Positions 1 to 3,773 of a DNA stretch of 5,308 nt are shown in pieces. Every line of letters begins with the position of its first letter. Within the stretch, counting starts at the first letter, position 1. The notes beneath the pieces are model-generated. The model saw only the letters and a list, made by a program, of their open reading frames with translations. It made no database searches and was not told the DNA's origin. Made by a program: the position numbers and the translations under genes. Source of the DNA: Acidobacteriota bacterium (GTDB lineage Bacteria > Acidobacteriota > Terriglobia > Terriglobales > Acidobacteriaceae). The stretch covers positions 1 to 5,308 of the forward strand of contig JAJZFE010000147.1 in NCBI GenBank assembly GCA_021798655.1. Reading direction: 5' to 3'.

Positions 1-1188
1 ACAGACGTCCCCGGTGAGACCACACGTCACTTCCTCTCGCCCGCCACCCGCGACGCCCATACGCTGATCACCGGGTGGATGCGGCAGGCAGGTCTCCAAA
101 CCCGCGTCGACGACGTCGGCAACCTCCGCGCCACCCGCCTTTCCGCCCTCAGCAACGCACACACGTTCGTCCTTTTCTCCCACATCGACACCGTAACCAA
201 TGCCGGCGCCTTCGACGGCCCGCTCGGCGTCCTCCTCGGCCTCGCGGCGATCGAACAACTCGGCGCCACCCCGCTGCCCTTCCACATCGAACTGATCGCA
301 TTCTCTGAAGAGGAGGGCATGCGCTTCGGCTTTCCTTTCCTCTCCTCGCTCGCCGCCACCGGCAAGCTCACCACAGACCACCTCGCCCGCACCGACTCCG
401 ACGGCATCTCCGTCGCCGAAGCCATCACCTCCTTCGGCCTTGACCCCGCGCGCATCCCCACCACCTGCCCTCTCGCCCCCAACACCTTCGCCGCCGTCGA
501 GGTCCACATCGAGCAGGGTCCTGTCCTCGAGAAAAGTGACTCCGCCCTCGCCGTCGTCTCAGCCATCGTCGGCCAGTCGCGGCTTCAACTCACCTTCCGG
601 GGCCAGGCCAACCACGCCGGCACCACCCCCATGTCCCTGCGCAGCGACGCCCTCGCCGCTGCCGCCCAATGGATCGTCGACGTCGAGCACTACGCCGCCA
701 ACTACACCCAACTCGTCGCCACCGTCGGCCGCATCACCACGTTGCCGGGAGCCATCAACATCGTCCCCGGCACCGTCCACGCAACGCTCGACGTCCGCCA
801 TCCCAAAGACGAGTCGCGCCACGCCGCCATCGCCCACCTGCTCGCCAAGGCCGAGGCCGCCGGTGCTCTCCGCGGTGTCCAGGTCCACGCCGCCGTCCAG
901 TCCGAGCAGCACGCCGTCCCCATGGACCGCAACCTCACCCACCACCTTCACCAGGCCGCAGCCCGAGCCGGCTACGACGCCGAACCCATCTTCTCCGGCG
1001 CCGGCCACGACGCCATGATTCTCGCCGCCGCCGTCCCCACCACCATGCTCTTTCTCCGCACCCCCGGCGGCCTCTCCCACCATCCCGACGAAAACGTCCG
1101 CCCCGAAGACGTCGAGGCCGCCCTCACCACCGTCCTCAACCTCCTGCTCCATCTCCACCCGCACCCCGGTACAAACCAGCAGCGCTAG
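1..1188 (+). CDS. allC: Allantoate amidohydrolase (M20 family), 5' end outside window
   Basis: Likely a cytoplasmic metal-dependent enzyme that hydrolyses allantoate to (S)-ureidoglycine, CO2 and ammonia. The frame is open from base 1 and matches the family before the first ATG (79), so the gene is cut by the window edge; about 20-30 N-terminal codons are probably missing. Numbering visible residues from base 1 (395 in all), the M20 metal site is complete: His61 in SHIDTV, Asp72 in AFDGPLG, Glu104-Glu105 in the SEEEG motif, His169 in HIEQGP and His360 in LSHHPDE. Asp63 is the usual catalytic-site Asp. The inserted dimerisation domain runs from about 190 to 305 and has His205 in NHAGTTP. The segment SGAGHDAM (332-339) is the form seen in allantoate amidohydrolases and separates it from ureidoglycolate amidohydrolase. 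A broader carbamoylase or hydantoinase-type amidohydrolase is the alternative, but the neighbouring ureide genes favour AllC. The stop is TAG at 1186. Confidence 0.88.
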   Translation, partial: TDVPGETTRHFLSPATRDAHTLITGWMRQAGLQTRVDDVGNLRATRLSALSNAHTFVLFSHIDTVTNAGAFDGPLGVLLGLAAIEQLGATPLPFHIELIAFSEEEGMRFGFPFLSSLAATGKLTTDHLARTDSDGISVAEAITSFGLDPARIPTTCPLAPNTFAAVEVHIEQGPVLEKSDSALAVVSAIVGQSRLQLTFRGQANHAGTTPMSLRSDALAAAAQWIVDVEHYAANYTQLVATVGRITTLPGAINIVPGTVHATLDVRHPKDESRHAAIAHLLAKAEAAGALRGVQVHAAVQSEQHAVPMDRNLTHHLHQAAARAGYDAEPIFSGAGHDAMILAAAVPTTMLFLRTPGGLSHHPDENVRPEDVEAALTTVLNLLLHLHPHPGTNQQR

Positions 1189-1252
1189 CCTCAGCCCCGC
1201 ACTCCGCCCTTGCTTCTCTACTCCTTACTCCTTACTCTCTACTCACTGACCT
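1189..1252 (+). other. Intergenic spacer allC-allE
   Basis: This 64-bp pyrimidine-rich spacer separates the two ureide genes. It holds a 7-bp tandem repeat and no Shine-Dalgarno-like purine tract ahead of the ATG. No convincing terminator hairpin or promoter is visible, so cotranscription of the flanking genes is plausible. Confidence 0.6.
1217..1244 (+). repeat. Heptamer tandem repeat, 4 units, ahead of allE
   Basis: Four adjacent 7-mers read TCTACTC, CTTACTC, CTTACTC, TCTACTC (consensus YYTACTC). The array ends 8 bases before the allE start codon, so it occupies the place where a ribosome binding site would normally lie. The repeat is direct and cannot form a strong self-hairpin. Function is unknown. 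Confidence 0.85.
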
Positions 1253-2017
1253 ATGCACAACCTCGGCCAAACGCGCAGCGCCAACCGTCGCGACCATCTC
1301 CTGCACACGCCGGACGCCTTCGTCCGCACGCCTCTCCCCGGGCTCACCGGTGGCCTCGCCATCGTCCACATCGCACCCCATCTCGGTGCAGCCTTCACCA
1401 TGATGACCCTGGAGTTCGCACCGAAGGGCACGCTCATCCAAAGCGCTACCCAGCGCTTCCTCTATGTCCTCGAAGGGGAACTCCACCTCCACGAGCCCGG
1501 CAAAGCCATCCCGCACACCCTCACTCCCGGCGGCTATGCATACTTCCCCACCGGCTATCCTCACACCCTCACGGCTCTCGCACCCTCCCGCGTCGTGGTC
1601 ATCGACAAGCCCTTCCTCCCGCTCGATCCCCTGTACCTTAACGACCCTGCCGCCAGCCCTGACCCATGGTTCCTCCTGGGCCGAGAGCCGGAGGTTGCCC
1701 CACTCCCCCTCAACGACGACCCCGGCCTCCAGGTCCGTCACCTCCTGCCCGACTCCCACGTCTTCGACTTCGCCATCAACACCCTCGCCTACGACCCCGG
1801 CGCATCCCTCTCGCAGGTCGAGATCCACCACATGGAGCACGGCCTTCTCATGCTCGAAGGCGGAGGCATCTACAGGCTTGGGGAAAGCTGGTACCCCACC
1901 TCCGCAGGCGACGTCATCTGGATGGCCCCCTTCTGTCCCCAGTGGTTCGGCGCTATCGGCAAGAACCCTGCAAAATACCTCATCTACAAAGACTTCAACC
2001 GCCACACCCTAGGCTAG
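1253..2017 (+). CDS. allE: (S)-ureidoglycine aminohydrolase, bicupin
   Basis: Catalyses the hydrolytic release of ammonia from (S)-ureidoglycine to give (S)-ureidoglycolate, the step after allantoate amidohydrolase. The 254-residue length is normal for the bacterial YlbA/AllE family. The N-terminus has the family signature LGQTRS at 4-9 followed by DHLLHTPDAFVRTPLPG, which supports the ATG at 1253. The first cupin includes FLYVLEGEL (69-77) and the PTGYPH turn ending at His104. The second, catalytic cupin has the metal set Glu190, His192, His196 and Gln230; as I recall, these align with the Mn ligands E235, H237, H241 and Q275 of the Arabidopsis enzyme at a constant offset of 45. The C-terminal block (GIYRLGESWYP, GDVIWMAPFCPQW, YLIYKDFNR) is close to plant UGlyAH. 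No signal peptide is visible, so it is probably cytoplasmic, unlike the ER-located plant enzyme. No Shine-Dalgarno sequence precedes the start. Confidence 0.95.
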   Translation: MHNLGQTRSANRRDHLLHTPDAFVRTPLPGLTGGLAIVHIAPHLGAAFTMMTLEFAPKGTLIQSATQRFLYVLEGELHLHEPGKAIPHTLTPGGYAYFPTGYPHTLTALAPSRVVVIDKPFLPLDPLYLNDPAASPDPWFLLGREPEVAPLPLNDDPGLQVRHLLPDSHVFDFAINTLAYDPGASLSQVEIHHMEHGLLMLEGGGIYRLGESWYPTSAGDVIWMAPFCPQWFGAIGKNPAKYLIYKDFNRHTLG

Positions 2018-2028
2018 TTACACTCGTC

Positions 2029-2160
2029 CTTGCTCCTATCCTTGCTCTTTCCCTTGCCCTTGCCCTTGCCTTTGCTTTTGCCTCTGCTTTTGCCTCTGCT
2101 TTTGCGTCTGCTTTTGCGTCTGCTTTTGCCTTTGCTCTTGCCTTTGCCTTTGCCTTTGCC
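2029..2160 (+). repeat. Hexamer tandem array, 22 units, with dodecamer core
   Basis: Twenty-two consecutive 6-mers fit a YYTGCY-like consensus (CTTGCC, TTTGCC, TTTGCT, TCTGCT), with irregular early units at 2035-2040 and 2047-2052. From 2077 to 2124 the unit doubles to a 12-mer TTTGCSTCTGCT repeated four times, two copies with C and then two with G at the variable base. The 3' end has three identical TTTGCC units (2143-2160). The + strand is almost free of A throughout. The array starts 12 bases after the allE stop. Confidence 0.93.
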
Positions 2161-2172
2161 TTTTTGGTTGTC

Positions 2173-2185
2173 ATCCCGCAGGGAT
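2173..2185. repeat. Small inverted repeat ATCCC-GCA-GGGAT
   Basis: A perfect 5-bp inverted repeat with a 3-base spacer lies in the 24-bp stretch (2161-2184, plus one base) that interrupts the hexamer pattern. It is preceded by GGTTGTC. The stem is short and has no T-run after it, so it is not called a terminator. It looks like part of an interspersed intergenic repeat. Confidence 0.55.
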
Positions 2186-2232
2186 CTGCTTCTTCTTTTG
2201 CCTTTGCTGTTGTAGTTGCTGTTGCTCGTTCT
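2185..2232 (+). repeat. Degenerate hexamer run, second block
   Basis: Eight 6-mers (TCTGCT, TCTTCT, TTTGCC, TTTGCT, GTTGTA, GTTGCT, GTTGCT, CGTTCT) continue in exactly the same 6-base phase as the main array, after a 24-bp interruption. They are more diverged and shift toward GTTGCT. Confidence 0.7.
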
Positions 2233-2264
2233 TCGCCATCATCCTGAGGCGAAGCGAAGGACCC
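2231..2264. repeat. Hairpin-forming interspersed repeat-like segment
   Basis: CTTCGCC (2231-2237) and GGCGAAG (2248-2254) form a perfect 7-bp inverted repeat around a 10-base loop (ATCATCCTGA). The hairpin merges into a TCATCCTGAGGCGAAG..GGACCC segment (2239-2264). This resembles a dispersed intergenic sequence I recall from Acidobacteriota and other soil bacteria; that resemblance is from memory and unsearched. It lacks a poly-T tail, so an intrinsic terminator is possible but not supported. Confidence 0.6.
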
Positions 2265-2268
2265 TACA

Positions 2269-2292
2269 CTTGCATTTGTTGTTGCCCTTGCC
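2269..2292 (+). repeat. Hexamer run, third block
   Basis: Four 6-mers (CTTGCA, TTTGTT, GTTGCC, CTTGCC) resume after the hairpin segment, again in the same 6-base phase as the array that began at 2029. Confidence 0.6.
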
Positions 2293-2294
2293 TT

Positions 2295-2329
2295 TAGCTA
2301 GAAGCCAGAAGCTAGCATCCAGAAGCGCT
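2295..2329 (+). repeat. Degenerate heptamer run, 5 units, ahead of the second M20 gene
   Basis: Five 7-base units can be laid out as TAGCTAG, AAGCCAG, AAGCTAG, CATCCAG, AAGCGCT. The middle units are close to each other and the outer ones diverged. The run ends 20 bases before the ATG at 2350. GCTAG appears twice, near both ends of the best-conserved part. This is a different heptamer family from the one ahead of allE. Confidence 0.55.
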
Positions 2330-2349
2330 TTCCCACCACCCGAGCCCCC

Positions 2350-3663
2350 ATGACGACCCTCCACATCAACACCACCCGCCTCCTCCGCGAGCTCCACCAC
2401 CTCGCCACCCTCACCGACTGCCCACCCACCACCGACGCAACCCTTCCCACGCCCACCACCGCCGTCACCCGCATCGTCTTCACCCCCCGCGACCTCGAAG
2501 CCCGCGCCTACATCAAGTCCCTTGCTGAATCTGCCGGATTCACTGTGCGTACAGACGCCATCGGCAACACATTCCTCCGCTTCCCCGGCTCCTCCCCCAC
2601 CCTCCCCGCCATCGGCACCGGCTCCCACACCGACGCCATCCCCCACGCCGGCATGTACGACGGCACCGTCGGAGTCCTCGGCGGCCTCGAAGCCATGCGC
2701 TCCCTCAAAGAATCCGGCTTCCAACCCCACCGCTCCATCGAAACCCTCATATTCACCAGCGAGGAGCCCACCCGCTTCGGCATCGGCTGCATCGGCTCGC
2801 GCCTCCTTGGCGGCGTCATCGATCCCGCCACCGCCGACGCCCTCCCCGACCGCCTCCCCGAAGCCGACCCACAGGCCCCCACCGGCCTCACCCTCCACGA
2901 CGTCCGCACCGCCGCCGGCTTCACCGGCTCACTCTCGACCGTCCCCCTCCCACCCAACTACTACCACGCCTGGGTTGAGCTCCACATCGAGCAGGGCCCA
3001 CTTCTCGAACGCGAAGGGATTTCCCTCGGAATCGTCACCAACATCGCCGCCCCTGCCAGCTACCGCTACGAGATCACCGGCTTCGGCGGCCACGCCGGGG
3101 CCCTCCTCATGCCCGACCGCCGCGACGCCCTCTGCGCCGCCGCCGAACTCATCCTCTCCGTCGAACGCCACACCCTCGCCGCCAACGCGGCCTCCGGCAC
3201 CGCAGATTCGGTCGCCACCGTCGGTACGGTCGCCGTCCACCCCGGCGCCGTCAACTCCGTCCCCTCCCGCGTCACCCTCATGCTCGACATACGCGACACC
3301 GACGTCACCCGCCGCGACACCATCATGGCCGCCCTCCACGCCGATATTCGAGCCATCGAAACCCGCCGCCACATCACCATCACCGAGCAGCAGATCAACG
3401 CCGACATCCCCGCCGTCAGCGATCCCCATATCGTCGCCACCCTCGAAGCCATCTGCCAGTCTGATTCCGTCTCCTACAAGAAAATGGTCTCCCGCGCCTA
3501 CCACGACTCCAGTTTCATCGCCCGCGTCGCTCCCATTGCGATGCTCTTCATTCCCTGCCGCGCCGGCGTCTCTCACCGCCCCGACGAGTACTCTACCCCC
3601 GAATCCATAGCCCTCGGCACCCGCATCCTGGCCCTCACCCTCTCCAAACTCGCCAACGAGTAG
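2350..3663 (+). CDS. uah: Ureidoglycolate amidohydrolase, plant-type UAH (M20 family)
   Basis: Likely hydrolyses (S)-ureidoglycolate to glyoxylate, CO2 and two ammonia, the last step of hydrolytic allantoate degradation. The ATG at 2350 is the only usable start after the in-frame stop at 2299. Metal and catalytic residues of the M20 fold are all present in 437 residues: His93 and Asp95 in GSHTDA, Asp104 in MYDGTVG, Glu138-Glu139 in FTSEEPTRFG, His212 in LHIEQGP and His409 in VSHRPDEYS. The dimerisation domain spans roughly 235-350 and has His248 in GGHAGALLMP. Blocks such as SEEPTRFGIGCIGSRLL, IAAPAS, PGAVNSVPS and MVSRAYHDSSFIAR are very close to Arabidopsis UAH as I remember it. SRAYHD (381-386) replaces the SGAGHD of allantoate amidohydrolases. 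No ER signal peptide is present. It could be a carbamoylase of related specificity, but the clustered AllC and AllE genes argue for UAH. There is no Shine-Dalgarno sequence. Confidence 0.88.
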   Translation: MTTLHINTTRLLRELHHLATLTDCPPTTDATLPTPTTAVTRIVFTPRDLEARAYIKSLAESAGFTVRTDAIGNTFLRFPGSSPTLPAIGTGSHTDAIPHAGMYDGTVGVLGGLEAMRSLKESGFQPHRSIETLIFTSEEPTRFGIGCIGSRLLGGVIDPATADALPDRLPEADPQAPTGLTLHDVRTAAGFTGSLSTVPLPPNYYHAWVELHIEQGPLLEREGISLGIVTNIAAPASYRYEITGFGGHAGALLMPDRRDALCAAAELILSVERHTLAANAASGTADSVATVGTVAVHPGAVNSVPSRVTLMLDIRDTDVTRRDTIMAALHADIRAIETRRHITITEQQINADIPAVSDPHIVATLEAICQSDSVSYKKMVSRAYHDSSFIARVAPIAMLFIPCRAGVSHRPDEYSTPESIALGTRILALTLSKLANE

Positions 3664-3773
3664 CACCCAACCTAGCCGTAAAGTCGCTCTACAGCTACAC
3701 TACTCACACCAGCCAGTCCGTAAACCGCAACGTACGATTCACGCTACACCCTCGAACCTGTACCCTCTGCCTT
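3664..3773 (+). other. Intergenic spacer uah to aldehyde dehydrogenase
   Basis: This 110-bp spacer has no repeat array and no strong terminator hairpin. A weak sigma-70-like pair, TTCACG at 3738 and TACCCT at 3761 with a 17-base spacer, would place a transcript start almost on the ATG at 3774. It matches consensus poorly and is not called as a promoter. The pyrimidine-rich bases before the ATG hold no Shine-Dalgarno sequence. Confidence 0.5.

Larger units (their letters stand above)
2018..2349. other. Repeat-filled intergenic gap allE-uah, no gene seen
   Basis: This 332-bp gap contains no credible gene. In order it holds a hexamer array (2029-2160), a short hairpin-bearing insert (2161-2184), degenerate hexamers (2185-2232), a 7-bp-stem hairpin segment (2231-2264), four further hexamers (2269-2292), a degenerate heptamer run (2295-2329) and a 20-bp leader to the ATG at 2350. 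A frame running through the hexamers would encode only alternating Phe/Ala/Ser/Leu and is not taken as protein. No clear sigma-70 promoter or U-tailed terminator was found. Confidence 0.8.

Noticed and set aside
559..1164. Long minus-strand open frame opposite allC
   Set aside because: Gly/Val/Asp-rich shadow produced by the C-ending codon bias of the + strand gene; the same explanation covers the minus-strand frames at 1232-2005, 2239-2898, 2929-3666 and 3744-4583.
79..1188. Start of allC at the ATG at 79
   Set aside because: The 26 codons before it are in frame, free of stops and match the N-terminal part of the family (RHFLSPATRDAH), so the real start lies before base 1.
2030..2215. Leucine/proline-rich 61-residue open frame inside the hexamer array
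   Set aside because: Pure translation of the tandem repeat; it could look like a membrane peptide, but the composition is dictated by YYTGCY units and there is no ribosome binding site.
1666..2247. Open frame through the hexamer array encoding a Phe/Ala/Ser/Leu repeat protein
   Set aside because: It overlaps allE out of frame and its repetitive part simply translates a 6-base repeat. It has no independent start context and no family resemblance.
2231..2254. Intrinsic terminator after allE
   Set aside because: The stem of 7 bp is perfect but it lies over 200 bases past the stop and is followed by GCGAAGGACC instead of a T-run.
2270..2300. Possible promoter TTGCAT...TAGCTA ahead of the UAH gene
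   Set aside because: The 19-base spacer is long and both boxes fall inside repeat sequence, so the match is likely incidental.
2029..2329. CRISPR array
   Set aside because: The repeats are 6-12 bp tandem units without unique spacers of regular length, and no cas gene is present.
3738..3766. Possible sigma-70 promoter (TTCACG, 17 bp, TACCCT) ahead of the aldehyde dehydrogenase
   Set aside because: Spacing is right, but the -10 matches only three of six bases. It would need transcript-start data.
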